A stretch of DNA of 64,000 nucleotides, taken from NCBI GenBank assembly GCA_030867875.1, contig JAOWCC010000286.1:310001-374000 (forward strand), read 5' to 3'. Under the pieces are notes generated by a model that saw only the letters and a program-made list of their open reading frames with translations, had not been told where the DNA came from and searched no databases. This DNA is from Actinernus sp. WN-2022 (Eukaryota; Cnidaria; Anthozoa; Actiniaria; Actinernidae). Within the stretch, counting starts at the first letter, position 1. Each line of letters begins with the position of its first letter. The position numbers and the translations under genes were made by a program. Positions 10,666 to 23,700 of the stretch are shown here, piece by piece.

Positions 10666-12640
10666 GATATATAAAGGGATTCATATAAAGTACGTATAAA
10701 TAAATATTACTATTCAGATGTGTATAACTGAATTCCAGTTCCTAGAACATAAACTACATGTATATATGGATGTGTATAAAGTACAGCCCATGCAGTTCCT
10801 TCGATTCAGATCATTCACATTACCTTTCCCGGGTATTTTTCAAGTGAGAACAAGGCTGGTTGCAGAATATTGAGCGCCATTGTTAGTTCCAGAATAATTT
10901 ATGGTCAATGTTGGTAGCCGAGTCCTGGCTTTGATCGCTTGGATCAGCCTTGTTTCAGGTCCATTAGAAATTCATGATCAGTGTAGATTAATTGAACACA
11001 GCAATGAAGTCATTACTTTAAATTTCCCTCACCCTGTACTGTGTTGATATTCCAGTTGCTTGGCGTCTGATTGTAGTGTTAATTTGAACCCGTTAATTTG
11101 TATAACCAAGATATACACAGTGTCGCAACTCGACACACAAGATACGCCGATTACGGGTATCTAGAAAACTCTGACCTTGTTTCTCTTCAGCCAGGTCATC
11201 TTAATGTTTGTAGTTTCGATATCTGTATGTACATGTAAAGCGAAAAGCAGAATCCAGTACAGCGAGCAAGCCAACAGAATTCACTCGGTTGTTTACAAAT
11301 TATGGTGAGTTGATTTGACTCAGTTCTCTGTTCAACTTCGCTGGTGTCGTCACCGCGCCAACAAAACAGACCATGTTGACTTATAAACCACCACGATGCA
11401 CACGTGTAGTATTTAAAAAGCTTCTTCACAACTCACACTGAAATATTCATATCCATGTATTTCTCTTCAGCCTTCAGGTATGATTTATAGCATCTTGACC
11501 ATTTGCAGTTTTGGTATCGGCAAACCGAACAGCACAATTCAATGCAGCGAGCAAGCCAAGCATATTTTTCGATCTCACATTCACTCCGGTTCAGCATAAA
11601 TAAATAACAAGTATCCTGAGCCTGTTGGAAGGCTTTCGCACGGTGAAGTTAAATAAAACATTAAAGTGCTTACATTTGAGAGATGGGACTCCCAATTAGA
11701 GAGAAAGTTCCTCGCGGGTCTCCACCATCTTGATTTACTGTATCCAATTATGTAAATACATTAACCTGGCGATTGTTGCGTGACCACCACAGTGCAATCT
11801 GATTCGTTTCAATTTGATTTTTAACGCATGCGCAGAACGCGTGCTACATGAAATAAAAAATATTAATAACGACTTGCATTTTAAGACTCGTCGCTGCCAC
11901 AGGCAGCCCGAGTAATAAATAAATATCTGGGGTTTACTGAATGAACGTTTTAAAGCTCAAGGGCGCAATCTTAACCGCTTTACCATAGGACTGACCGACC
12001 CAAGGACGTAGTTCAAAATAAGGCATATATGTATACGTTCTGAGCCTGTGAACCCCGAGTTGTTTGAAATGGGGATTATTTCAATTAAATGGCACGAACC
12101 TCTTGAAATAGATACTATTGTGCTATTTTTGAGGTTTAGTTGCGGTCGGCATTGATTTTGGATGAAAATTCGAGCGCGATGTTCAACTGTTCTTTTAGGT
12201 GGAGGTCGTCGGAGGGGTAAAATTTCAACAGAATTCGCTGAAATTGCATACAGAGCCTAATCAAGAACAGAGGCCAAGAACAGAGGCCAAGAACAGATAA
12301 AGACTTCAGGTTTTCATTGATTTTATTTCAGTATTTGACCTAATGGCTGCAACAAAAATCTCATACAAACCCTTTTTTAAACTCAAACAGAGCTTGGGTT
12401 TGGTCACACTTTCAATAGTACTCTAGCAGTGGCTGTGTCAGTGCCGACTGTGTTGGGGTTGCAAATCGTCTTCATTGTTGTAATTTTTTTCATTCTTGGA
12501 ATCGTTGATTTAAAAATCAGGACTGCTTCAGGTTCTCGTATGTCTAATTTAATTCTTATTTATCATGAAATGAGTACCGACACTAACATGGGAAGACTAT
12601 TAGCCTTTATTCAATTTGCCGAAGAGCTGGGACTGTCGGA
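10666..12640. other. Intergenic stretch with a direct repeat pair
   Basis: There is no supported gene. Two diverged direct copies of about 120 bases lie at 11178-11300 and 11458-11600, sharing TTTCTCTTCAGCC, CAGCGAGCAAGCCAA and CACTC..GGTT. At 11868-11920 is a minus-oriented copy of the repeat described at 21465-21560. An AT-rich short ORF at 12429-12677 has a hydrophobic N-terminus but no known match. Confidence 0.55.
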
Positions 12641-12699
12641 GGAGTGGGGAGAAGTGTATCAGTTTATATCCCGATAAATAGTCAAGCATGGTCTCATGA

Positions 12700-13197
12700 A
12701 AATTCATTTCAGCCTGTCTGTTTGCAGTGCAAACATCCAGAGAGCATGGGCTGTTTTACAGACCGACAAAGGCCTAGAATTTCTGAACCGTACTTTGCAA
12801 AAGTATCTAAGGGGAAAATTGACCACTTCTTTACTACTGATAGTGAGGCCAAGGCATCCATCATAGAGCGATTTAATAGAACTCTCAAGACCAAGATGTG
12901 GAAGTATTTTACCTACAAAAACACACACCGTTACATGGACATTCTCCCAGACCTTCTCAAGTCCCACAACAGCTCATTTCATAGAAGCATCAAAATGAAA
13001 CCCATCAAAATCAATAAAGCGAATGAAGACGTGGTTTGGTACACGTTGTATGGTCAGACTATCTCTAAACCCATTCGTTTTAAGTTTCAGATTGGCGATC
13101 AAGTGAGAATCAGCAAAACTAAAAAGGCTTTTGACAAGGATTATATAGCTAACTGGAGTATGGAAATATTCACCATATCAGAGCGAGTTCCGAGGCG
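12700..13197 (+). pseudogene. Polinton/Maverick-like integrase, C-terminal half, broken
   Basis: The fragment corresponds to the end of a retroviral-type (rve) integrase of the kind carried by Polintons and annotated in animals as transposon-derived F54H12.3-like. LQTDKGLEF is the region of the second catalytic Asp, and SIIERFNRTLK holds the catalytic Glu. A C-terminal block with GDQVRISKTKKAFDK and ANWSMEIFTI matches the family's chromodomain-like tail. The frame shifts once near 12805-12812, between the Asp and Glu parts, and similarity ends abruptly near 13197. The N-terminal half is missing. This enzyme would join element ends to target DNA. Remaining Polinton genes other than the neighbouring one are not seen. 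Confidence 0.75.
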
Positions 13198-13336
13198 AAT
13201 TGAAACGCTTGTAATCTTATCAGCATTAATGAATAAAATAATTTTGCTTGTTACTATACATTGTACATGTATGAATGCTCTTGTGCATAAATAGTAGAGC
13301 ATCACGCTGATCAGCAATCATTTGTAACATAACACT

Positions 13337-13990
13337 ATGGAGGGCACATAATTATATCTCTGGCTCCCATTTAACAGTAGCATGGACGTATTTCCTTCAA
13401 ATATGTTATCAGAATATAGGGTGCAACTCCCACAATCCATTCAGCTCACCTGCGATTGGGAGGTTGTATTAACCGAAATCCAGTATCCCCATAGCTGGAA
13501 TAATGTTCATGATAACTTTTGGAACCGATTCTACATCAGAAATCCCTCCAAACCTCCTATAGAAATCTACATTGTTCCATCCGGTCATTATCCTTCCGTT
13601 ACGGGTATTATTGATGCAATGAATGACCAAATCAAGGCAACCACGTTCAAGAATGATGTGTCCTTGACTTACGACAAGCTTAACAGGAAAGTACATGTAA
13701 CTGTGCATTTGAAAAACAGCGCTACCATTCTCTTTAATGAGATTGGGTCCCTGATAGGATTTCCTGTTAATACGTTGATTTCAAAAACGACCACAACCGA
13801 GCGAGCAGCGGATTTGGGCTTTCATAACCTGTACGTTTACTGCGATATTGTTCAATCACAGTTTATTGGAGATTCTCAAGTTCCTCTATTGAGAATTGTG
13901 CCTGTGGAGGGTAGGGATGGTGAACGTGTCAGCATGACATTCCTGAGCCCACAATATCTCCCAGTCAGTAGAAAACAATTTGAGAGTTCA
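13337..13990 (+). pseudogene. Polinton/Maverick-associated conserved protein, possibly a virion-type structural protein, broken
   Basis: A long open frame starts at ATG 13382. The same frame begins at an earlier ATG (13337) but is cut by a stop four codons later, at 13349-13351. Recognisable features are DWEVVLTEIQYPHSW near the start, LIGFPVNT in the middle and MTFLSPQYLPVSRKQF near the end. Proteins of this type accompany the F54H12.3-like integrase in animal genomes and look like beta-rich structural proteins; I have not verified a capsid or penton assignment. Similarity stops near 13990, after which the frame runs into AT-rich sequence. Position, about 140 bases after the integrase remnant on the same strand, supports a common origin. 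The copy is a dead genomic remnant. Confidence 0.6.
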
Positions 13991-14098
13991 TGGTGTTATC
14001 TTAATGAGCATGATTCTCAGACTATTGGTGCTGTTATTACAATATATTACATATATACATGTTCATGTATTTTAAATATTTAATATTTTAATATTTTA

Positions 14099-14563
14099 AC
14101 AATATATTTTAAATACTTGGAACAAACTTAGATTTTAGTTTTAGTTTAGTTCCAAGTATGTTTTAAACTGTATTAAGCATTGAAAAAGGCCGAAGGCCGA
14201 AACGTCTGCTATTAAATTTATGGACCAGTGAGGAGTTCGTCAAGTCACTTCATTTTATACTATTTATCTACTCTTCAAGTGTACAAGCGACTTGTATCCA
14301 GTTGGATCCTCCTAGCTAGTGACACCATCATTGGAAAGCCAAGTTTGCCTTATTCATTCATATCCATATCTTTAACTTGATGCCTGTGAATCGTTCACGA
14401 TCCGATGATGTCCAGGTCTATGTCTACACCTTACAATATTTTAAATACTTGGAACAAACTTAGATTTTAGTTTTAGTTTAGCTCCAAGTGTTTTTTAAAC
14501 TGTATTAAGCATCGAAAAAGTCCGAAAGCCGAAACGTCTGCTATTAAATTTATGGACCAGTTT
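14099..14563 (+). repeat. Pair of direct repeats with hairpin and hammerhead-like motif (Penelope-like remnant)
   Basis: Two copies of about 125 bases lie at 14099-14232 and 14439-14563, about 205 bases apart. Each has a hairpin (ATACTTGGAAC pairing with GTTCCAAGTAT at 14114-14159 in copy 1), then TTTAAACTGTATTAAGCAT, then GGCCGAAGGCCGAAACGTC in copy 1 (a diverged form in copy 2), then TGCTATTAAATTTATGGACC. Penelope-like retroelements carry direct terminal repeats containing hammerhead ribozymes ending in GAAAC. The GGCC-GAA-GGCC stem followed by GAAACGTC fits that pattern, while the preceding CUGAUGA core is degraded. Confidence 0.5.
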
Positions 14564-14569
14564 GTCAGG

Positions 14570-15893
14570 CAGGTGGTTTTAAACTGCAAGATGCCACTCT
14601 GCTATCAGAAAACATCAGTGCAGCTGCCATATGCAGTTCCTGCCGAAAAGATGACAGCAAACTGCAACTGTTTCAAGATAACAGCCTCAGAGAAGGATTG
14701 TCTTAGTATCTCATGCTGATGTGCGATAAATGTGGCTAAAAAAAAACTCCAAACACAAGCAGAAGACTTGGGGGGCAAGGTAGTGGTTCACTTGATGAAA
14801 ACCGTAGGTCTGTTTTAGATTCACACCATGGGGCCTGGCAGGCCTTACAAAGTTCTGTTCAGGAATGCATCTTCAACCACCTGTTACAAAGAAGGCATAT
14901 AATCAGCATTTGATCCAAATCGAGAAGCTCTCAATTGATCAAGCAGAAACATTAGTAATGGTAGCAATGAAAAGTCACTATCAAGTAGAAAAGAAGAATG
15001 TGTAGGGTACATCCAAAAGCGAATGGGTTCAGCACTGCGAAAATTCAAGAATGATTACAGAGGACGGAAACTGGCTGATGGTAAAACCGTAGGAGGCAAG
15101 GGTAGACTAACAGATAAAGTAGTGGATACTATGCAAATTTGTTATGGGAAAGCAATAAGGAACAACCAGGGGATCTGAATGGGATGGTAAATAGCATATG
15201 CGCAATTTACTTCCACATGATTCAAGCTAGCGACATTCCTCTAGAGGAACAACATAAATTTTGCCCAAAACACAAGGAAACTTTGGTGCAAATTTTGGCA
15301 AGACAAAGTAAATAATGCTAACACATATGACGACAGCAAGCGTCTCCCATAAATATTCAGAAATGAACTGGAAAAAAATAATTCACAAGGGTCACCAATA
15401 AAGATTTACTGGGATGATGTCTAAAGAGTCTGACACAGAATCAGAATGAAGCTGTTAATAGAGAGCTGTGGCAGAAATGTCCCAAAAACTGCTTTTGTTG
15501 AAATTGCTCTCTGTGAAAGTTTTTATATTTTTATACAGGTGCAGACAGCAAAGCAGTGCTCGTGAAGTCTTGTGATGTTAACCCTGGAATTAATGCAATG
15601 AGAGCTCCCTGCAAGGGGAACTCCAAGCAATGCTGCATACAAAGTTACCCAAAAGTACAAAGAGCGGAGGCAAGCACTAAGGGCTAAAAAGAAATACAAG
15701 GCAGACAATGCCTCTTTTGGTTCAGGAGCTTTTGGCCTAAACTCTAAACCTGAGCTCAAAACTAAAACTAAGAAGCTGAAAAGGCCCAGGAGTAAATTGT
15801 CGCCACCTGTATCAGTCTCACATAATGTTCTGTTGACATTTGTTCTGCCAGTCTATGAAGTTGTTGCTCCACCAAAGAAAACAAAGACAAATT
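14570..15893 (+). pseudogene. Mutator-like (Phantom-type) transposase, internally deleted and frameshifted
   Basis: Pieces appear in order. An N-terminal Cys-pair zone holds ICSSCRKDD and MLMCDKCG (14590-14750). A segment with QPPVTKKAYNQHL follows (about 14870-14960). Then comes a large gap with a direct jump to GYIQKRMGSALRK and GGKGRLTDKVVDTMQ (about 15005-15170). After that come FCPKHKET, SLTQNQNEAVNREL and, after an intron-like gap with an acceptor near 15538, KYKERRQALRAKKKYKAD to a stop at about 15891. This order matches a transposase family of insects and cnidarians that I associate with Pfam Mutator-like/Phantom. The catalytic core between the second and third pieces is deleted and several frameshifts are present (for example near 15170 and 15270), so the copy is inactive. 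The superfamily name is from memory and moderately certain. Confidence 0.6.
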
Positions 15894-16605
15894 GAGTTTC
15901 TCAACATTTGTACTGTACTCAACGGTCACTTTAGAACCATTTTAACTTCTTAAAACCATCTCCAAGCTAGCAGAAATGGCAAACACTAGTCATTTTCAAT
16001 ATCTGGACTGACAGTTTGCTTAAAAGTACAAACATCAAGATATAAATTGCTAATATCTATCTAAATTACCAGAACTTGAACTTTAAAATCAATATATTTA
16101 ATTTTCTAATATTCTAAATGTTAACAGTGATAATTCAATGAGTATTTAATATTTTTGAATCAACTTTTCAGCAGTTGTTTATTTCATGGAGATATATGCA
16201 ATGAATTATCATTTTTTGGATTTTACGCTTCAAGCTTTAGTTACCATGGAAACCGTAGGTGCTACCTTAAAATAAACAAAACAAATGGACATTATTAAAA
16301 CTGATAGATACCACCCTGTACAGTATCTTTACAAAGTTAGAAGTGGAAATTCAGTTCACATTCCAAGTTATTGCTGCTAATAGGTACGAAGTGTTTGTCA
16401 CAAAAATGCTGTTGCCAGGCAACAATTCAACTTATTGTGATCAAGGTAATACGAGTCTATGCTAGAAAATAAACTTGTTGTTGCTATGAAATTTGGGCAT
16501 GATGTGATTACTTGTGAACTGCAGCATTTAACATTTTATAGACAAATAAGGGTTGACCTTTATGACTGGAAGTGTTTTTTCACAGGCAGAATTACTTAAC
16601 ATTAA
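15894..16605. other. Spacer without recognisable genes
   Basis: AT-rich sequence between two transposase pseudogenes. No open frame of note and no obvious terminal repeat was seen. Confidence 0.5.
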
Positions 16606-17936
16606 ATGAAGTTATTTTTATGTATTTGTAACAACCATGGATATAATGATCCTGATGATGGTCCAGTGAATGTGCCCCATTTTACAACTTCAAGGCTTCC
16701 TGGAATTCACATAGCCAATGTGATTATAAGAGATGACATTCGCCAGTACACAACTACAGCCTCATTTTTCAAGTTGTTCTTCCCTCTGGCCATTATTTCA
16801 CAAATTTGTGACTTCACAAATGAATATGCAAGAGTACAGAGGTGAAGATCTTATCCGAAAGCAGATGGTACATGGCCCTTCAAATATTGAGAGATTCTAG
16901 TCCTTCAAGTCACTGTACCATGGCATTTGGGCATCCTTGCAATAACTTACATTCAAGGCTACACCTGGCATGCTGAAGATTTGTGACCCAACTGCAGAGG
17001 GTGACAAAATGCTCTATGAACATATGAAGACAGTATGCAAATCACTCTATCAACCAAGAGAACACTGTTCAAGGATGAAAGGAACTGAGAAATAAGGGAC
17101 GTTTTGGCATGAGACAATACATACAGGACAAATCAGCAAAGTGGGGATTCAATCTTTGGGTGCTTGCCGAAGCTGTGACAGGTTACTGTTGACTTTTACA
17201 TCTACACAGGCCAGACTGCAAGGAATCGACCTGAGCATGGCTTAGAATGTAATGAATTTATGGCAGCCTTTGTTTAGAAAAGGTTATAGATTTTATTTTA
17301 TAATTTCTACTGAATGACTTATTTGCAAATGCTGTTTTAGGATGTGGAACACTACTGCAGAATCGAAGTGGCTTTCCTGGAACAAGGGAGTTCAACATGC
17401 TGACATGTTGGAAGAGGGATGAGGAGGTACATGTAATTACAGTCCAATGGAAGGACAACAAAGTTGTGTCTCTAATGTCCACCTCCCACTCTGGCAATGC
17501 TTTCGGTTGTTGTCATCGCCAACTAAAGGAGAATGGTGTACATGTATTTTGCCCCCTCAGTATCAGGCAACCCACCAACCATTGCTGATTACAACAAATA
17601 CATGGGGGAGTTGACATGTCTGATCAGCACATTGGAAAGTACAACTGCCTGAGAAAAACATTATATTCACATTGGAAGGGTAAAGTTTTGTTTTATTCAA
17701 TACATGTAAATGCCATTGAATTAACTGAATAACTCATCTGTCAGCTTGGTGATGTTGAAGAGAGGAATGCTGTTCCACTGTCTCATGCCTGAGTACAGTA
17801 ATGTGAAACGTAACTGTACGTTCCGCTGGTGGAGTCACAGACTAGAAAGGAAGTCATTTGTGAAGTGCAGCAGATGTGACACAAATCTTTGCAGGGTTCA
17901 AAGAAACCACTTGTCCACTCATCAGGATGAGTGCTA
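16606..17936 (+). pseudogene. piggyBac-like (PGBD) transposase, multiply broken
   Basis: The first piece (16606-16843) reads ASFFKLFFPLAIISQICDFT, the opening of the DDE_Tnp_1_7 domain. Further pieces in shifted frames are a block with QYIQDKSAKWGFNLWVLAEA (about 17112-17172), WKDNKVVSLMSTSHSG (about 17448-17495), a YNKYMGGVD-type block at about 17587-17650 (the catalytic Asp region), and a C-terminal Cys-rich tail, CSRCDTNLCRVQRNH (about 17858-17915), matching the zinc ribbon that binds element ends. The order is that of piggyBac transposases, about 550-600 residues in intact copies. Stops and frameshifts separate every block and AT-rich inserts lie between them, so this is an old copy. No TTAA-flanked terminal repeats were identified. 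Confidence 0.75.
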
Positions 17937-19681
17937 AATTACATTGGGCAAGCACTAGAAAATCGCACTTGACCATCACTGATCCTATTACTGCATGCAA
18001 AATTTCCAAAGGGTAGACTTATTGCTTGAAACAAAAAAAGTCACAGTCTTTGGACAACTTATATTGAAGCTACATTTGTAAAACTTGAACTCATTTCACA
18101 GTACAAGAGGTCGCCATCTTGCTGCTAGAGCCTTGAGTCAAATGACACCAAAGACATGGACACTGATTGGTTTAGACAAAAGTAATAGACAACCAATGAT
18201 ATAGTGTGTTCATAATCGTGCTGTTTCCATGGTAGGAAGATTAACGGAAACATTTTCTTCTCAATTGAAATGCAATCAGTACATCTGTGCTGGAATGGGA
18301 TTTTATTATTAGAAAACTAAGCAATCAGGTAAGAATTGGTTCCAGTGAAGAAGAAAGAAAGTCAAGTTGTCATACAATGACTTTAATGTTTGCAAAGCAC
18401 CGGTTGAATGAATTTCATGGATTCATGATGGTTGCAGTGATTTATAAATCTGTTCTTTATCTCTTGACTGACTTCTAATTTCCAGTACAGAGATATTGAA
18501 ACTGTGATTTCACGGAGAGACATTATCATACTTCACCTCTCCTGATACGGCTGAACCAAACTTTCATTTTCATGTCTTTGCATTTAAGTTTCAGCAGCTT
18601 AACTTTCTAAATGAAAGAGAGAGAAACAAATTCAAGTCTATCATTGTGCTTTCTTGGAGGTTTCAAAGCTTTGCGTAAGTTGAGAATGCCAGCCTACACT
18701 ACTTCATATTACTACCTCACAACCTTTTATGAATATAATTTTTTAAACCAATAATACTGTAAATGAGACAATTAAACAAACGAAAGAGGATATTTCGTTC
18801 ATATCCAACACACATTAATTTATTTTAATATTTTTCTTAATATCACTCACAAAAGGTTTAAACTTGTTTTTGAATTCATGTTGTCTTTATAAGGGATTAA
18901 CTTTAACTTACTCTAGCAAAGTGAGAAATGGTTGGAATCATACCTTCCAATTATGCACAATTCTTTTCATGGAGGGGAATCTACATGTTTTTATTGAGAG
19001 GACAATACTTTGTGAATCCTTAGAAAATGATTGGGCAAGTGATAAGAGGATTCAGACAAGTATGGGTCTGGATTTGTTTTTCTAACCCTGCTTTGTTTCA
19101 ACAAGTACATTAACTGTCTGCTGCAGTATCACCAGTAAGTCTAATAATCTTTTGCCACTAGTTTCCTTGGGGTATTTACAGGTGTACATAATTTCGAGTG
19201 ACTCAGTTGCATAAATTTGCAGTTCCCAATCAATTATTTGCTATGTGAATGATAATTTCCTAATTATCTGCTCTCGTAGGGTTTAAATATTACCAAATAC
19301 ATGTAGGTTTGATTAGTTGCCCTTGTTTGTCCAGAGTTTGAAATATTATAATATATTAGTTGTTACTATTCAATAGGTTATACAACCGAAGAAAATGTCA
19401 GAAATGTCTTTTTTCATAACTAATTCCAAGAATTTGAAAACGTTTAAAAAAATTATTTTATGATGCTAATTTTCAATTGTTTTTCATTTCAATTTATGCC
19501 AATGTATTAAAAGAATATTACATGTATATAAGCTTTGAATTGAGATAAAGCTTTCTTTATTACTGTAAAAGCAGCCACTTTTATAATATTTTGGCAGGGT
19601 TGCTTCTAAAGCAAGAGTAGGACTACATTTGTAGGTGAATACATACATGTAGTTCACAGAATTATCTACTCTACCACTACA
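17937..19681. other. Long spacer without recognisable genes
   Basis: About 1.7 kb of AT-rich sequence with only short open frames. Nothing with coding or repeat structure could be supported. Confidence 0.5.
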
Positions 19682-20165
19682 ATGGGTGATACTAAATCAC
19701 TGAGGAAAGAGAATAATAAATTAAAATAGCAGGTAGGTGCCTTTAACGGGGAAATTGAGAACTCACTTATCTACCAAAGCCAAAGGCAGAACAAAACCAA
19801 CCCGGAAGCAAACATGCTTCTTTACAGTGGACTACAAAGAGAATCAGCCAAAATGTTGCCAAAGTCGGAAAGAAGGTGGACAGCAATTGCAAAGCCATAA
19901 CCGATCTGGAGAAGTACAGCTCTCAGTACGCTATCAAAATACTTGGTATAACAGGACTAAAGGAAACTGAATCGGCAAGACAGAATATCTTTGTCTTTAC
20001 CTTTTCAAAAAGATGGGAGCCACAAATATATCCCTTGGTGATTGACATGGCTCACAGTGCTGTATAGAGATAGAGAAGAGACTACCAGAGCTTGCCGACT
20101 GAGGCCAACTATTTGTAAATTTATTAGAAGACTGGCAAGAGAAGAGATGGCTTATCATTGAGAGA
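19682..20165 (+). pseudogene. Non-LTR retrotransposon ORF1 fragment
   Basis: In shifting frames the sequence reads like an ORF1 of the CR1/L2 type. ITDLEKYSSQYAIKILGI corresponds to the junction of coiled coil and RNA-binding domain, DIDMAHSAV to the next conserved step, and CKFIRRLAREEM to the following one. A start-like ATG lies at 19682, with a stop 15 codons later. Frame changes are needed near 19810, 20020 and 20085. It comes from a different lineage than the ORF1 at 10134-10631, judged by sequence. No reverse transcriptase follows. Confidence 0.6.
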
Positions 20166-20773
20166 TTACCAACTACATGTATAAGTCTACATGTATGTGT
20201 GTTCTTGCCCCTGCCTCAAATAGTACTGTACTTTTAAGCTAATTGTGGGCCAGCAAGTAGTTCTACTGTAATGGTAGGAAATATTTATAAAAGTTCCTAT
20301 TGGAAGTTTACGACTCCAGTCAAACATATTTTTTAATATTTAGAATCACACGAAAATGAAACATTTTAGAATGACAAATTCCACTTAATTTTGCTATCTC
20401 GTGTGAATATTTAGGGAATTTGTTGTTCTACATGTACATTTGTACATGTACAAAGTTTGATTTTAGAGTAATCCTCAATAACAAAAAATAAGGTTGTTGT
20501 TGTAAATTACAGACCACCATTTTCAAAATAATATTAGTGCTAGTGTTCATTTCTCATATCCTGAAGACGACTAAAATTTATAATGGCAGGCCACACAAAA
20601 AAAAGATTTCCACTCAGTTTTTGGATCTCTGGGGTCATTCACACTTATCTTTAGTTCAAAAAGCCATGCTTGATCGTGCACCAAGATCAATTTTCGTTCC
20701 CGATTTCTTAAAAGTACTCCTGACCTAGAGAAAGTGCCGAAGCTAGAACGTCAAGTATGGTTCGAACTGTGAC

Positions 20774-23700
20774 ATGGGGAGTACAGTCACTGTTAAATAC
20801 AGACATGAGATGCTGGATGCAGACATTATGGCCTTGGATGGTAAGTTATTATGTTTTGCTTTTCTATAAATTATGATGATATATTTTATCTGCCTGATTA
20901 CTAACGAGCAGATAATTTTCTTTGAAAGGTGACCAATCTGCTGTCTAAAAGAAATGGTAACCAAATTAGTGTACGCTAACTGGGTCTTGTCCTGTGGTTA
21001 CTTTTAGATGATCCACCAGTACTAAGAAGGAAAGAACAAGATATCCTAAGCGACCCGAAATATCAGGAAGTCTTGATGGATAACAGAAAGAAAATGTCCC
21101 AGAAAAAGAGGACCAAATCTGTAAGGAGCGAACCAAAACCAAGGAAAGGGAAGAAGTGTGAGGAGGTAAGTGCTGGTCCAGTTTAAGGCTCTGGCTTACG
21201 TTAAATACAAAGTGTATTTTTTCGGTTGTTCAATACATGTAGTTGTAGATGGAGTGTTTTGCCAGTACTGTGTTAGCTACTTTTGTATACAGTCAATTCC
21301 AAATAAGTTTGACAATTGGGTTCCCAGGTTAGTCAACGAACTTCGTAAAATTAATACGAATTGAAACATCGATGGCAGTGAAGTTTGGCCCATGGGAAAG
21401 TTTATTTGAGCTGTTCACTGCCAGTTCAGTAAACTTGCTTTTTCAGCTGGATGGAGCTTCGGTGTAATTACTCGGGCCAGGCCTTTGGCCTAGGCACGAG
21501 TCAGAAATCGCAAGTGTTTATTTTTATTTTTATTTTTATTTTTTGTGTCTCTGTTTGGCGCCGGCAACCAATCAGATTACACAGGAGCCCATTGTTCGAT
21601 TCCCAACACGTGACAGGTTCAATGCCAGATCCTCGGCAAAGCCAGCAACGTAGCGAAGGTTTGGGTTCATTCTGAACTATTATTTTGCTGAAACCAAAGG
21701 TTTCTTCAAATGAAATATCAAGATATTCAGTTATTCTAGGGCTGACAGGACTTTTAGGGGCTTTCGATGGAAAATTCTCACATTTACGAAAGGACAGCAA
21801 GCTATAGTCTAGTCGGCCGGAGGAGTGATGGTTTTGGTCCAATAATCCACGGAAACTGAAAGAAAATGCCTGTACTGCTGCATCTAAGTGCCATACGATT
21901 GCAGTGTTGCGTTGTTGATATTGTTGAAATGCTCTACCATCACTGTCAGGAGGTCAAATGAGAGATTTTGATTGTTTGCAATGTTGGCTGTAATTGTTTA
22001 AGCTGCGAAGTCCTCTCCTGAAAATGAAATACTCTTGAGTCGGGATTATACAAATGGGAAGTCTTGACTAAACCAGTCAACCAATGCCGAACTTCACTAA
22101 GACTTCAATTCAAGGGTCGCAAAAGCTGGAAGTGAACAGTGATTGACCCTGCTTTGAACGCGAACGGAAATCAGAACTGGTGAGGTTGAAATTATGTGTT
22201 AATATCTGCGCACACAAATCTTGCTTGTTCCCTACTTTTAAAATTTTATTAAGTGTAATGGTGACTGTAATTCGAACTGGAAATGAAATCGTCCGTAAGT
22301 TGAATTGTATGTGACTTCAAAGAGACCAAGAAGAAAAAGTTAAAATCGATCGTCAAAACAATAACAGAACTCGGAAGATACAGAGAGGCATTCGAATTTA
22401 CTACGAATTATACCCATAAACAGAACTGGATATGACTTACAAACCGAGAATACCGAATTAAAATTGAATTGGATGTGAAACTGTCAAAAGAAGAGCAGGA
22501 TTTGTTGTGTAAAGCCATACTGGAGAGTACAATTATATAAGTTATGGCTCTATCAATTCCAAATCTGCCCCTGCCCCTCCCCCCTGGATATTTGTGGGGC
22601 ATCAGAACGTTGCAAATGCCCCACTGTGAGGTCAAATGCTCCACGGTGGGGCTTTGGTACGGGTGCAAATCTCTTATCAAATTCGCTATTTTGACTCTTT
22701 CTACAATTAATGAATTCCCCACCCTGCCAACTTTTGTTTGCTCCAAAATGTCTCACCCCTGGGACAAAAACTCAGTCAAATGCCCCACTTATGACCCCCA
22801 CCCTTGGGGGATGGGCAGGTTTGGAATTGGTAGAGCTATACACAAATACTGAAACTGATTAGAACAATCATAAATAGAATTGGGTTTGGAGATTTATTTA
22901 CCAAGCGAACACTGTTTCCCTGAAAAATATGTCGAAAAAGTCAACTTGAAATACTGAAGAAAGAAGACAAATGTAGGACTGTCAAAAGAAGAAAAAAGAA
23001 AATTGAATTAGAGCTGACTCGAAAAATGGAATGACCATCATCAGAAAATTGTATAATACTAAAAATAGAATAATTTAGGTTTTGAAATTGGGACAATGGG
23101 ATATCCTGTGCATTTCTCTCTTGGGGGCATATTACTGGTCCTCCAAGCCTAACCCGATCCGTCCAATCTACTTTTATAGTATTTCAGAAGTATTTATGTT
23201 TTTATGTTTTCAGATAATGAATTGAAGTGATATATAATTTATATGCATTCACTTGTATACTGATATTATTATTACAGTCACGAACAGACAATATTTAGCT
23301 TAATTAGTGACATATTTTAATTGATATTAATCTAAATCATGTTCTACATTTGTTTCAAATTTTTAATTACAAGGAGGGCCACGCATTTCTCATACCTAGC
23401 CCCTAAAAACGACTGTGGGGGAGGCTATGCATTTCTGTGTGCACTAGTTGGTGTTACCCTCTTTAAATAAAGTTAATTTTATTTTCCAAGTGGTCTACAT
23501 GCATGAAATCAATGCACACAATATTTTATTCAACATTAGGGACTAGTCAAAAATTAGCAGGGGAGGTGCAAAGGGGGCAGAGATAAAAAAGTCTAAAATA
23601 ATTGTAAAACCCTCCCTGGACAATTAGTATGAAATATTTTGACCCTTCTCCCTATAACCAATCCTTTTTCAGTTGCCCATTATTTATGACCCTCAAGTTT

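Noticed and set aside
12429..12677. Hydrophobic short ORF before the Polinton-like integrase
   Set aside because: The hydrophobic start could be a membrane segment, but there is no family match, no splice context and the codons look like AT-rich spacer; too weak to call a gene.
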